Below are positions 45,645-58,790 of a stretch of DNA of 64,000 bases, piece by piece (the first letter of the stretch is position 1; each line of letters opens with the position of its first letter). The position numbers and the translations under genes were made by a program. The notes below the pieces were generated by a model. It saw only the letters and a list, made by a program, of their open reading frames with translations. It was not told where the DNA came from and did not search any database. Source of the DNA: Asterella californica (Eukaryota > Streptophyta > Marchantiopsida > Marchantiales > Aytoniaceae); assembly GCA_036924285.1 (NCBI GenBank), contig JAYKYS010000014.1, positions 5,704,001 to 5,768,000 of the forward strand, written 5' to 3'.

Positions 45645-47589
45645 AAATACGATCAAATAATACAAAGTTAAGAGAGTGGAGTCAAGTCCGATAAACATAT
45701 TGAGATTGCGGTAAAGTAAATCTATGTAACCCAACCGGAAGGTTAGCGTGGACATGTACATGTAGCTAGCTCTGCTCATCATATGATAATACGTCCACGT
45801 TATACGTCCCAGTGATCTGCGACCGTTTCCAGAGAGAGAGAAACACGCGACGCAATGAATAGCCAACAGATGGGAAGACACCATCAAGCCATCCCAGTGA
45901 TCTGCTACCGTTTCCAGAACCCTTCCCAGTCGTTGGGCGGATTGGGGACCACCAGTGACAGTTCGTACCTGTAGTCCAAGTTCAGTCCGGGGCCTGCACA
46001 GTCCAGTATTAGGTCTTGTCCGGACTTCATTCCTTCCTGCCACACCTGCCACAGTCTCAAAACAACTAAGCTCACTCCACTCCCTTGCTGGTAGATACGT
46101 GAGCTTCAGTATCATAGGCCAGGAGCTCGTGGAACCTGGAGGAACGAGGTCCTTTTCGCCGTGAGCCTAAATAATGCCTCGATGAAAGTTATTGGATTGT
46201 GGTTCAGTCAAGGGGATGCGTTGTGCAGAGTCTGCAGATGCGACAGATGCGACCGTGATTCCAGAGTTGACAATTTGGTTCATTGGCCTGGTTCTTCTTT
46301 TGGATTTACTGCCAGAAGATCAGTATAAAGATCTGATTGTTCCATCACATGATTCAGTGTATGTTTGACTGCTAGGAATCTTTTCTCTTTAGCTCTGATT
46401 TTGCTGAAAGGAGGTCCTGACCGAAAGACGTACTGTTTAATGGTCAACAATGGTACATCTTTGCCCTTGTTGACTTTGATAAAATCAAGAGAAATGGACC
46501 ACAAGCTGTAAGTACTACTGTGAACCACGTATATTCTACGACCTTATTGGGAAGTACAGTCTCTTCGCAGTATCGATATTGATAATATCGGCAAGTCAAG
46601 CTCTCTTCACCAACCTCAGGCCTTACGCACATGGATGAATAACAAACCTGACAAGAAGTTCCACAGTTTCTCCATGGACAAAAAAGTGTCCAGTTCGATA
46701 TGGAACAGTGCAGCACATCATCAGCACAACTCTTAATCTTTCGCACACTTCGACCTCAGAAACTACTCTTCGCTCTTGTTTAACTATAATCGTCAAACTT
46801 AGGAACTAATGTATTTGACTCTTTGGTTCGAAGAGGGGCATTCCGTAAAAGGATGTCGAGTAGAGACGTAGAGGACGTAGAGAGGATGGTGACATCAGTC
46901 ACCGAGCCACAGTTATTGACTGCCCACTTGACTGCTGTGATGGACATTAAAAGTTTCCTTGGGGCCCACATCAGCTTTCCAATAAAACTGAGCAGGAACC
47001 CTCTCTCTTAAAGCTCACATCAAATGCCATATTTAAAGCGCCATCATGTTGCAGGGTAGCCACCAGGCAGAGTTTCACATGCACCGGAACACTCTTTATA
47101 TTTGAAAAAGAAGGAAAACCCGACTTTAAGAAAGACATGTCCATAATCCCGAAAGGCAGTAAACCCTTAAGGATTGCCCGGCTGTGAAGTGGCGTAGCCA
47201 ATTCAGAAAAGAAAATATCTATTAACCGATGAAAATTCTGTCTGCAACATACATCTGTCCCAGCAATAATCCACCTGTAAACTTCACTAAAACACGCCTC
47301 TATAACGTTATTCATACAAGCAGCAGCGGGAAAAATCGAAGCAGATGATCAGAATGCGGTCAACTTTATACTCATATCCCCTTCATCTTTACTACCTTCT
47401 TAAATGAGAAACATCTGGTCACGGCACCATGATGGATTCCTACGACGAGTAAGCTTGTCATGGATGTTCTGTATTAAATTCACTGAATAATCTTATTATG
47501 TGACTTCTATGTTCACCTTTGCGTGTCTACCTTGAGTTGGGAGTTTGTCCATGGGGAGGCCTGCAATAAAATTCCGTATGGGGGCATGC
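45645..47589. other. Region downstream of the SET gene, unassigned ORFs
   Basis: Minus-strand ORFs at 47315-46971 and 46746-46444 could be the long 3' untranslated region or another gene. Neither has a motif I recognise. The second is Cys-rich (CADDVLHCS, CPWRNCGTSCQVC), which might be a zinc-binding patch or chance. No splice-linked continuation was found. Confidence 0.3.
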
Positions 47590-50500
47590 TCAGCAAATCC
47601 ATCTCTCAAGAGCATACTCGACTTCTTGAAGAAACTCTCTTGCTAAGTGCTTCTGCCCCCTCCGATACACCACACTCGCCCGCTTGTTTCTACTCAACAG
47701 ATTATCCTTGACGAAATCTTCGTCTCCTTCATATGCACTGTGACCAGAGAAACAAATTCTTCAGGAACAGTCCAAGAAGAGAAACTGAAACTACACTTTT
47801 CAGTGTCTGGACTGCCTGGAAGTATGCGAATTAGAAAACTGTGAGTAGCAAACCTGCCCTGCTGCCGCCATTTTTCTGCTTTGATTTGGGCCTGTGAGTG
47901 TTTGTCCAGAAGAGCAGAATCTACATCTTCAGGGCCAGTGCCCTCTTCCAATGCTATCACCCTACAAAACCACCAAACGAGTAAACGTCACGTATACCGC
48001 CGGGGCAACTGAAAACGTTTCCAGATACACCAAATATGAAATATGCTGGCTCAGTTATAGGCTTTAAACACATGATTACTTCTCTCCACCAGAATTATGA
48101 GGCGCACGTAATTACTCAACAATGACAGTTACGACCAAGATCCAGTACAGCACACATCAAAAGGAGAAATTTACAGCAAGGAGCCATAGGACTAAATTGG
48201 TAGGTGAGTAATAAAAAGAAGACCGGGGACCCGAGTAGTGATAGCAATTAGAAAACTAAACTATAGACAGACCCAGGCATACGACGAAGGTATAAGATGA
48301 GCAAACCTGGATGCTAGCAAATCATGCAATAGCTGCAAGGCACCTACATCTCCACAAACTTCCCAAACAGCTGCTTTTACGTCTTCGGTTGATGGCAGCC
48401 GTTGACTTGATTCTGAAAGCTGTTGATACACGACAGTTCTTAAAAGACATTTACATATCTAAACAGGGCAATACTGCATGTACCTAAAGTCACTTCATTT
48501 CCCAAAAAATATATTCTGTGGATGAATGCGTTAAACCCAGATCTTGGTAGGAGCAAGGCTACCCGGTTCAACCTAACTAAAGAAGATAGCAGACTATGAG
48601 CCACCGACGATCACGGCAATTGAATAGTTTGAATGCACATGCCCAAGCAAAACGGATCTAACAAGTGATGTCTCCAACGTATATCTTGTAGTTAGGAATA
48701 TCAAGTATCACTTGTCTTCTCAATAAAGTCTCAATGTCATCCGCACATCTATGCAGCGTCCATGGGCGCTGAGTTTCCTCTCACTTTTTCACTTTTCAAT
48801 GATCAAAAGAGAGAAGTAAACATTTACCGGACTTTGGTATACCTCTTCTAGCAGATCCTGAACACGCAAAATATCCTCTTCGGTCATGGCAATAATCCTT
48901 AGTGCTCCCATCATATCTTCTGGAAACACTTGATATCTCACACCAGGTGGAGGTTTCCGAGGTCCACTCCAGCTGTAACCATTAGCTAACTGTGGTTTCT
49001 CCGGTGAAGTAGACTCAGATGTTTTGGTGTTTTCGTTACGATGTTCACTCAAATAGCCTCCTTCCAGAACGGAGGAGGCAACCAGCCAACGAAGTGGCAA
49101 TTCCTATCATAAGCATATCCCGACAATATCCGATGAAAAAATCTCTTGAAGTAAGCTTAATCTACAATTCCTTTCTGGTGCAGAAGTATACACTCCATAC
49201 AGACGTTCCCAAGAGCAGGATCCATGTGCAAATTCTAAACGGACATAAAAGAATATCATTACGGTTGCGGACCATCACAATAGCATTCCACACGACAGAT
49301 GACTCCAACGGACCTGATTCTCAAGAAGCTGTGCTTTGGCCTCAGGGCACTCTCCACGTTCTAGTGCCTGCACAGGGAAATGTACCTGTATAATAAAAGA
49401 TTAGTCTGTGGTTCGCAACTGTCAATGGAAAGACACGAGGGATAGATGATCAACTTGTTCTATCCCGTTACAATACAAATATCTTGCAACGAGTAAATTA
49501 TACGAATGACATAAAGATGTAACCTTGGCCAGAATTGTTGCATTGAATAATGCACAACTGAGAAAGTGCAAGATCTGTTATCTCACTGTTCATATTGTTG
49601 TCCCTATTTTGGCCACCTGTTATACCCATCTCCAAATTCTCGTATCAACCCAGACTACTGTGACAACTTGATTACTGCATGCTTATTTAGTATAGAATGT
49701 GGTTCTGAGCTGCTTAAGTATGCATACTCTGGCCTTCCACTCTCAAACCCAACTTGCAGCAGGAGATTTTCTGAAAGAGGGACACGATTCATTCCTCTCA
49801 AAAGTCGAATGGCTTAGACATCTCACCATCAAGTAGTCATCAGGGTTGTTGTCAAGCACAAAACCATAAAGATAGAGAAGTTCCTGAAACATCAACTTTT
49901 ATTCAGAAGCTAACCTGCTGAAAGTATGCAAATGAACATAAAGCATGTCATCAATATACTGAATGCATTAATGAAAAGTTCCGCATACACCGGTCATGAC
50001 TTCACAAAGATATAGTTTGCCTACACACTTAAATAGAAATACCTCATTGCCTTTGTTACCATAGGAAATGGTTATCTCAGTGTTTGCAGAAATTCCTGAT
50101 TTAGAACCTGCACCAAATCAATCATCACAAGCTTAGTGGTGGTACTCGCCTGGGGGGCTACTGGAATTCTCCAATTAAGCTGCAATCCATTACGAAGATA
50201 ATGATACGAGGCTTTTACTGCTTCTTGCACTGAAATCTCAACGACACGAGGGCAAATACCTATCACCAGATACATGGAGTTTGGAACACCGGTCACTGAG
50301 CCGTCCGAACCATCTATCTCCCATCGCGCTAAGGCAACTCCTTGAATAGCTGTTAATAGCACATTTCAGTATCTTCAAGTCAACCCACTATCTGCATCCA
50401 ACTCTAGTGCATCTTTGGTCCCTGTAACGAACATCTTTTACCCTACTACTTTCACTTCATTCCACAACGCAATGGTCGGTTTGCTCATCCATCAGGTATC

Positions 50501-53085
50501 TTCCACGTGCTAAACCTAACCAAGGAAACAGAGAGCAAACAAACCGAACTAAGGGAAGAAAAAAAATCCCACCAATACTAGGCGACATGCTAAAATAGGA
50601 AGGCACAAGAACACATGAAGCTGTACTCGATAAAGCTCTATGCATGTAAGGGCAGCATGTATTCGGACTAACTTATTGAGCTACTATACTTCCTACCACT
50701 CAACCTGATGCATTTATACGTACGCAAAGTTCCTTTGCACCGGAAAAACAAAAGTAATAGGGCTTCCCAAAGGATTCCTGACCATGGTTGCAGAAGTCAA
50801 TTCCCGGTACAAGTCCCTCAACCATCTCAGGAGGATGAACTTCACAAACTCCACTTGCTTTTACTTCTGCTGAATGTTCAAGACCGTGTTGATACGTTTC
50901 ACCATCCACCTTGCTCACAGAGTGCCCACTGTCTGAAAGAAGCATCCTGATTCCACTCTGTGGTTCATCCGTCTGACCTTCTTGAACAGATCTCCCTTCC
51001 TCCAGTACTTCTGATGAGCTACTTGAGACCGAAAGTTGTTCGTATACCGCTCTGTCTAACGGTTTAGTGCATGAAACTTGCCTCTCTACGTCCACTATCT
51101 TGTCTACCCTCTCCTGTTTCTTTTGATGTAATAACGAGACTGGTATTGGTATAGTTTGAGGGTAAACCAACGAGTGTGGGCAAGGAATTGTAAGCGCACG
51201 GGTCCAGAATATAAAGTTTGCCCTGCATTTTTCTCTGTCAAATTAAAAATGCTCGATTGAGAAGAGAGTAACTGCGGTCTTCCGACGTACACAACAAAGC
51301 AGGCTATTTGGATTTTATGAGCCTGAACAATAAACAGCTGGTTTTATTAACTTCAGGCAGAGAACACAGTGAGCAATTAAGTGTCGGGATGAACAAGCGA
51401 AATCTACAGAGAGGAGTTGAGGTTACGTACCACAAGTAGTCTTCCAAAACCACTACCCTGGAGCCAAGCAAACCGAAATTGACACCCACCAAAAAACAGA
51501 GTGTTAAAATACGGGATTTCACTAATACAAAACAATGAGTCAACATCTCTTTCCCCTGGCTCCAGGTTCATGCAATCAAGAAACTACATCTGCTATACCT
51601 TGTAGGGCATTCAACAGTTGCCAATATCGTTTCCACAATAGGTTTCACATTTTCCCTAAACTGTTTCTCCAAGGACGCTTTCTGCAAGACGACGAAGGGA
51701 TAAGTCTTCCACATTGTATGGTTTTTCCGAGTACTCTTAACTCTATCATTAGCATGAATCTGGTCTTTCCAGCCTCCACAATAGGATTATCAGATGATAT
51801 AGGACACAGGGAAAGATACTGATAAAGGCGAAGGGGCAAGTACTGCTAAATGATTTTTATGAGCATAGGACTTGAACTTCTCAGTAAAACGACAAAAGAT
51901 GAGCCTGAACCTGAATTCTGGTTGCTTTATACAGAGAAGTTCCTTCCAGCTCCAGCATTTCATCGTCTGAGAAGAAAATGCTCGTTCCAAATGCTGTGGG
52001 AAGCATCTTCAAATATCTGAGCATGAATGTTCAGAGCAACAACGCCCGTACAAACACATGGATAAATTCTTGCTTCTGTTCCATCAAATGTCAAGTTACC
52101 GAACACCGCAGAAAGTTTCCAAGCTCTTCAAGCAGGAGACAAGATATCACTCATAGATGCAAGTAGCACCATTATAGACTTTGTTGAACTGATTAAGACT
52201 TCATTGGAAATCCTGGCTAAATGCATATATCAAACTCCGTAAAGGGATACGGCTCCCAGAAAGAAGAATCTCCGAGGGCGCGCTGCACCATGAGATAGAG
52301 CATCATAACATGCCTGTCATCTACCTGTCCATCTGAAAATAGCTTGGCGAACAGAGGACCGACCATTGGGTCTTGGAGAACAGTCATGGGTGTGACTGCA
52401 AGAACAAGGGGAGTAACCATGACGACCTCTGCAGAGACCAATCATCTAACAACTTAGGAGATACTGTGGACGATTTGGAAACAAAGAGGTGCGATTCCTA
52501 TTGTCGTGCTGCGCTCCTTGGAACAAAAGCGTCAATACGTCAACAACATTATAAGATGTGAGAGTTAAAGTTATCACCGTCACTGGAACAACAACCCTTT
52601 GTGTATAGGCCTAACCCAGCGTCTACTCCTTGCGCGGAAGGCTTCAAGATGCAGCCTTTGAATTGGGCTCCGTTGACCTGTTGTTGAATACACTCAGATA
52701 CTCCTTTCAGTGAATATAATCATTGCGGTCAGCTTACTGCATTCAGTTTCACATGAGTGGTAAACACGCAGAACTGACAATGCTAAAAGTTTCTGTGTCT
52801 AGCTACCTTAACAATCGCTAGTGGAAAAACTACATTTAGACTTGACAAAGCCACTTCCAACCATATACAGGTTGTATCCACGCTTCTATATCTGGACAAG
52901 AGGGGGAAAGGATATAACCTCCTGTCAAATTCTGTTATACAGACTACCTGCACTAACAACGGGAAGACATTTCGAATTGCTAAAGAAAGAAAAAATATTT
53001 GAGAACTTGACAGAGGTTCAACCTGCATCCATTCCAAAAACTTCTGGATTCTGTTCTCCATGTCTTCCTTCGCCATTTGCTCCAT
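47590..53085 (-). CDS. SET-domain methyltransferase, Rubisco-LSMT type
   Basis: A predicted protein-lysine methyltransferase using S-adenosylmethionine. Fifteen coding exons (minus): 53085-53023, 52677-52596, 52428-52251, 52016-51911, 51681-51599, 51457-51431, 51222-50783, 50349-50260, 50107-50043, 49883-49827, 49385-49314, 49103-48828, 48419-48307, 47961-47854, 47689-47590. Phases agree throughout, giving 619 aa. The SET start is FLEWMQ..GAQFKGC, the split SET core ends with GIDFCNH (NH motif, about 320-326), SYGNKGNEELLYLYGF (catalytic Tyr region) and LDNNPDDY. The C-terminal part is the substrate-binding domain. An insert of about 100 residues before GIDFCNH is low-complexity. The substrate is unknown. 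A leader exon seems to end at 53321 and splice to 53100. The gene looks intact. Confidence 0.9.
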
Positions 53086-54053
53086 GTAAGCAGTGACCTC
53101 CTGTCAACAGTGAATATTTTCAACAGTCTGTGTGAAGAGCTTTCTTCCTGCCAGCGACGAGAAGTATACAGAATATCACCTTTGAGACTCAACATTCAGT
53201 TGAGTCTCTCCACATGTGTCATCATATTATGTATATTACTGGTGCGTTTGTCAAACTGGGGCACCCTTTTCTGGAATATACGGCAGTCAAACAGCACGGG
53301 ACCGGTCACCAGAAGCTTACCGAGTTCTCGGTGGATGCTAGCTTCTGCACTTAAATAAGCACTTCGCAGATCACGAAAAGAATGCTGAACCGCAATGTCG
53401 CGGGACTACCACATATAGAGGAATTCTCACAGATTTCTTATGTTGGCACCAGCAATCAAATCCAGTCCTCATCAAGCTGTGAAACAACTCCAAGGCACTC
53501 GGCGTTTCTAGCTATCCTTGGTGTGCTCCCAGCTAATGGAGAAGGCATCTCCTGCAAAGAAACAGAATCAATCTTGTATATTTTTCCCAGGCTTGTGTCT
53601 CCAGTCATAAGAGCTTGCGGAAATGCACAAGTCCTGTCTTATCAGGAATTCCGGCTCTGTTTGATCTGGCTTTCGACTAAATCACCTGGCACAGAGAATT
53701 CTCTGTCTCTGGAGGACTGGAAATTTTGTCACTACAGTTCCTCGAGTGACTGTGTTTGTCAAAACTGAACTCGATTATCCACGGCAATATGCCGCACTCC
53801 ACTTATGGCGAAGAGTGGGATTCATATAGTTCCATCAAGAATTTAGGGTGCAGTCAATATTTTGAAGTAAAAGTCTCCATTTCATGGCTTTCTGTACTGC
53901 GCTAGATACAAGCTCTTAGTTTATGTCTGCTCCGCCCGCTCTGCGCTTACGGTGGGAACTCGGCACTACAGTAATGAACGTACCACGTAGAAGTAGTACG
54001 TTCCTAACAAGGAGCGGTTTGCAACAGTCCACTACATACAGCTGTAGTGGAAT
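53086..54053. other. SET gene leader and upstream region
   Basis: A minus-strand acceptor (TTGACAG) lies at 53103-53101 and a donor (GTAAGC) directly follows 53321, so part is probably spliced leader. No coding frame continues upstream of the start ATG through that splice. No other gene is evident. Confidence 0.45.
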
Positions 54054-54095
54054 ATTCAGGGGTGTCAAAGTTGGAACCTTTCAGAAAGATTTCGG
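54054..54095 (+). mobile_element. hAT-like terminal fragment
   Basis: CAGGGGTGTCAAAGTTGGAA, then CCTTTCAGAAAGAT, matches the left end of the element at 18972 (same order, same spacing within 2 bases). No opposite end was found downstream, so this is probably a solo end or a truncated copy. Confidence 0.55.
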
Positions 54096-55099
54096 ACCCC
54101 TCAGAAACAGTTTTAACTTCGACTAGACATCGGTGGCTGTTTTTTTTTAAGCATCTCCGGAGATGTTAAGAGAAAAACGTTACGGTGTCGTATCAAATTT
54201 CATGACACCGCGTTTAGGAAAGCACGGGGTTCCTGGTTGCTAAAGGCAATCTAGTAGAATACACAGAATGTAACGATCTCAAGTGTAGCTCATATGACTT
54301 ATAATCTGAATTTTCTACACAATTAAACTATATTTGAACTTCAAATGCTTACCGTGTGCTTTGATTTTGGCCAAATCCAGTGATTGATATTTCATTAGAA
54401 AACTCTTTAAATTATATTTCCAACGATACTCATAATACTTGAAACTGTCATGTCTAGCAAAAGTTACATGCATTTAAAGTTTCTGACTTCTTCTCGAATA
54501 TATCTGTAACCTTGATTTCAGGTTTCACTTGACCCTTCAGTATCCAAACCTCTACTTCAGATAGAGATTAGTACTCCAACTCAAAACTCACTTTCACAAA
54601 TAAAATCATCAAAAATAATATTTCGATAAAATTCTCTCTATATTTTTTCTTCTCTTTTAATGATCGCAATTCCACCCAAAACTCTCTCAGACATCTTGAT
54701 TTCAGAATAGAGGTTAGACTCTGAACCATGTGAAAGTCACTTGATCCAAAGTAGCCCTCCACACTGTAGTTCAGAATCGAAGTTGGACTCCTAATTCATC
54801 TTTTCACCTCTGTAAATTTCAAAACTTTGTAACTCTCTTGTTACATCTCCAAATGTGAAAAATTTGATGACGTTGAAAAGCCCTCAAAAAAACCTTTGGA
54901 TAACACAAATATCTCCTCAAACAAACGTCCAGTGAAGAAGTTGAACAACCTCAAAGTTCGACTTTCTCAACTCTTTGTAAAATCTTGATTTCAAGATCGA
55001 GGTTCAATACCCTGTTCAAAAATTTTCCCAAAGACACACATCATCAACTTCAAGTGTTTTCTTGCTATCTGTATCTTCAACCAAATCAGTAACAAGGTA
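54096..55099. other. AT-rich intergenic, probably retroelement flank
   Basis: No gene. Words such as TTGATTTCA.GATCGAGGTT recur (for example near 54512, 54698 and 54985), giving a low-order repetitive texture like untranslated retroelement DNA. Confidence 0.35.
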
Positions 55100-55490
55100 T
55101 ATGCCGGTGAGTTAATGACAAGGCAGAAACCTATCATGCCAATCGAAGAACACGTATCGACTTGGAGCGTGTTGCCTTGGAAAGATAATTTGTCTAAGGA
55201 AGAGCTTTTGACAATCTAAATTCGACAACTAGAGCGGAGACTTGAGGACGTGCATGTTGCTTTGGACAAGCTACGAGAGGTAAGATTACGAAACAAGACT
55301 CGATTCGGTGAACGACACTGGTTGAGACATAGAGCGATTGAGAAGGACGATTGAATTCTCATCTACGACAACAGTTCGACAACCAACATAGTGTACTACA
55401 TAAGTTCTCTAAGTGGTGGTTTGATCCATATGTTGTGAGAAGAGTTCATGATAATGTCACATACTCGCTAAAGAGTTAGATGTTGTGATG
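55100..55490 (+). pseudogene. Gypsy integrase C-terminal relic
   Basis: The plus strand reads ELMTRQKPIMPIEEHVSTWS, then WKDNLSKEELL, a stop, then IRQLERRLEDVHVALDKLRE and RNKTRFGERH. After a frame change near 55360 come DNQHSVLHKFSKWWFDPYVV and VHDNVTYSL. This is the end of a Ty3-type integrase, where the GPY/F-like module ends. It has at least one stop and one frameshift. It is a different lineage from the element at 10169-17897. Confidence 0.75.
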
Positions 55491-55532
55491 CATAGTGCGA
55501 ACAGTCCAAAGCGCAAATGATCATAGTCGAGG

Positions 55533-56130
55533 TCACTCTCTTGCTCGTCCATTGTAGATTTTCATCGAAGCTTTGATTATCGAAGGAGGACCACACTCGC
55601 TCTTCGCATTACCCCTGAGGTTGTAGACAGTTATAAGTGACAACTTCATTCCACACCTTTCAAAATATTCATGAGCTTCTTGTGCATCCAACTCTCCTCG
55701 ATCTACTGTTATCTTTCCAACGCATCCACAAAGACAAACCCCTTCCAATAGAAACTTACACACTCCTTCAACAGATTTTGTGTGAGACGTTCTCTCTTTC
55801 ACTTGATTTGATAAGTCTTCTCGAGCGAGTATGAGGACCTTATCTGTCATAAACTCATTGGCATAGTCACCAAATCCACAACCCATTTGGAATGGATTGA
55901 TAATGAGTAAATTGGGTGTAAACATTTCGATGACATTGTTGGAATACATCTTACAAGTTATACACGACTCCACAAATGAGACCACATCTTTGTACATGTT
56001 TTTTCATCAATACCACTCCTTCAGCTTGATAAACGTGGCCCAAATCCCTCGATGTCCAGCCCACATACTTTCGTGGAATCCTCACAAAAGCTTGTGTTGT
56101 CCCTCCTTAAGAGATGGAATCACTCTTAGT
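55533..56130 (-). pseudogene. Gypsy integrase zinc and core relic, inverted
   Basis: The minus strand reads IPSLKEGQHKLL, FHESMWAGHRGIWATFIKLK and FVESCITCKMYS (an HHCC-type region). Then LAREDLSNQVKERTSHTKS and VGKITVDRGELDAQEAHEYF follow, with the D-R-G-E word of the second catalytic Asp region, and NLRGNAKSE at the Glu. Stops break the first part (near 56000 and 56080). It belongs to the same lineage as the plus-strand relic at 55100-55490 but points the other way. Confidence 0.8.
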
Positions 56131-58479
56131 GGCATTCCATTTTTTTCTTGGTTATTTTCAAAGAAATCCACCTTGCAAGATAAATCCATAAGCCTTCTTT
56201 CAGATCCTTCAAAGCATGTCATCACTCCACTCCGCTCGCTTCACCAAAGTGCTCAAGTATCATTCAATATTCAATAACTCGTCCTCATACAATCCTTCAA
56301 CAAATAGCTCGTTCTCCCTTCTCATAATGTGCCACTGTGTAGAATTTCATGCTCACGTCGTCAACATCATCAATCATCTCATCCTCCCTACTGTAATGAA
56401 ATTCGTCATCGATCATGTTCATGCTATCGTATCATATATTACATGAAAGTAGTCTAGAAAAATATGAAGTTCATGGTTGTGGAGATATCATGTGCAAGCA
56501 TAAAGACAAGAGAAAGACACACAATCACGAATCTTTCAAATATACCAAATCTCACTTTATGTACACTCTCGTTGTTTCTCACAAAACTAAAAAACTTATG
56601 TAAATAGTTTGTAAATTGCTCCTTGAATTCTTAAACAAGTCCTTGAGCTCTATATAGGACAAGAACCGCCAAAGCATAACTGAAGCAAGAGAAACGTGGC
56701 TTCGTTAACAAACTTGATCTTATATCCGTCTCTTGTCGTGGGTAGATCTAGCTACCTTGATCCTCATGAGAGTTATCCCTTGCGAAGAAAGATAAGAAAT
56801 TTGATCACTAGAAGCAAAACATTGACGTAAATTGATCGCCTATGACTCAACTTCACTTGCCATGCATAACACAACAATTCCATCCATGTACGGTCTTCTC
56901 CTATGCATAGATGAAGATTTTGTTGATCACATTGGCACCAAAAACAAAGAGTTGATCCACCAATCATGAAGAACAAAGTAATCTTAAGTCACAAGCGAAC
57001 GAAAATCAGAAGAAATCTCACATTTCTCAAACACTCACTGGAAATTCGTATCCTCTTCAATTTTCTATATAACTCGGTGTTTTGATCGCATGGATCCAAG
57101 GACAACAAGCTTAGACTTCAGTATAACCTGAAATATCCAACTCTCCTTCATATACAATTGAAGCATTCAATCCTCCTTACATCTCAATTTTTCTCAAAAC
57201 AAACAACACGGTCCTCCTCCTCACATACAGTCTTATCATATGTGTTGCATGCACTTGTTTGAATCAAATGACGTTTTCCACGTATGCATTGGATCTCACA
57301 AAACATCCACGGACATGTCGCATGTACAAGTTAGCTCCTTAAGTTGTCTCCTTAAGTCAATTCATAAAACATTCAGGTATTATAAAATGTGAAAATTGTA
57401 TCTAAGAATACGTAAAGTATTTGGCTGTAGAAAGTATGCAAGTTCGGAAAGACAAGCAACAACGTACAACCATAATGACTTCTCATCCAAAATCCAACAT
57501 ATTTACACGTTTACATTTTTCTTTATACATGAGGATTACACGAAGACTTCAGTTTGTGATCTTTTTCCAAGTTCTCAAACCCTAATCTAACTCTTCTACT
57601 GCGTAGCTCTCCAAAAACTCTTCGTGATGATATTGCACATCTTTGTAATGAATATTTCATCTCCTTATAGCTCGTGCAGTTTTTCCAACTTGACCTAAAA
57701 TGCTCCACAAACTTCAAAATGCGGGCTCTCACAGTACTGATACAAATCAATGAATTTTTGTCTCTATGGAACTCTTTCCAGTGATATCAAAATCTTTTTC
57801 AACCGATCTCGATAGTCCGAGATACGATCAATCAAAGTCTGACTACCTCTCAAGAGTAAAACTGTACGAGCCCTCATATAGTTTTGACACGTAGACCTCT
57901 CAAACCCGCTTTCCATCAAAATCTGCATGAGACCTCGTGTAGTTTTGCCTTCAACCCCTAAAATACTCCATCAAACCTTTGTAACTTTTTCTACAGCTCA
58001 AAATCTAGTGAAAGTGGTTTCATTTGAAATTGTCATAAGCTTTCCAATAATACCAAACATGTCTAATTTGACTTAATCACGAAAAGCTATAGCTACTTTA
58101 GTCATCTTGTATCCTTCTCTTGAGGCCTCGCGTAATTTTGCACCCAAAGGTCTTAAAACCCAAAAGTAGACTTAAGTCCTCCAAATATTTTGTCAAAATC
58201 ATAGAGTCTTTCGACACTCTAGCAAATTCTCACACCTTCTCATGAAATGATCCTCGGGAGCATGTTTTTATACTTGTAAGGTTGCTTTGATCAAGGACAA
58301 GTGTCGTCACGTCAACCACCAAATATCACACATGCGCCATGTCACGTGTGACACATGTAAATCATCATCTCAACTTTAAATCCACATCATATTTTTACTT
58401 TCATATTTTTCTTGATCCGTGTCACTCTTGACACGTCAATGATCATATCCATTCATGTCATTATATATTATGAGTATAA
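56131..58479. other. Retroelement-like intergenic, no supported gene
   Basis: About 56130-56400 may hold further decayed pol on the minus strand (EGYLW-like text), too weak to annotate. From 57750 to 58200, words such as GTAGTTTTG..C.CAA.CC recur. No intact ORF above background. Confidence 0.35.
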
Positions 58480-58790
58480 AGCATAAAAGAGGATATTCTT
58501 TGTTCCTCTCAGTGTATTTTGACTCTCAAGAAAAAATCATCTTTTGCTCCAAGAAACATTCATTTTAACATTTCTCTGTAAATGCTAGTAGTTTGTTTCG
58601 AGATAAATCAATAATTTGTAAAGTTGGTGAATAGCTTTAAGTTGATTCCTTATTTCACAGATTCTAAGTTGGGATGAAGAAGTAGTCACCAACCTCATAT
58701 TTTTCATAATATTTAAAAATCTTCTGGGTCACCAGAACACTTGTAATCATACTCGTGCTATAAAGGTACGATTTTCTTAGGTTGGATGTA
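58480..58790 (+). repeat. Dispersed LTR-like repeat, copy 3
   Basis: The clearest copy: GAGTATAAAGCATAAAAGAG (TATA-like), TTTTGCTCCAAGAAAC, AGTAGTTTGTTTCGAGATAA, TTGTAAAGTTGGTGAA, GATTCCTTATTTCACAGATT and CTTCTGGGTCACCAGAACAC. A further partial copy of the last word is at about 59378-59425. Confidence 0.65.

Noticed and set aside
45585..46115. A 176-codon minus-strand ORF.
   Set aside because: It has no recognisable domain and no splice context, lies next to AT-rich tandem repeats, and its open frame can be chance.
53100..53400. An extra 5' coding exon of the SET gene.
   Set aside because: Splicing 53321 to 53100 keeps no open frame into the SET start, so this is treated as untranslated leader.
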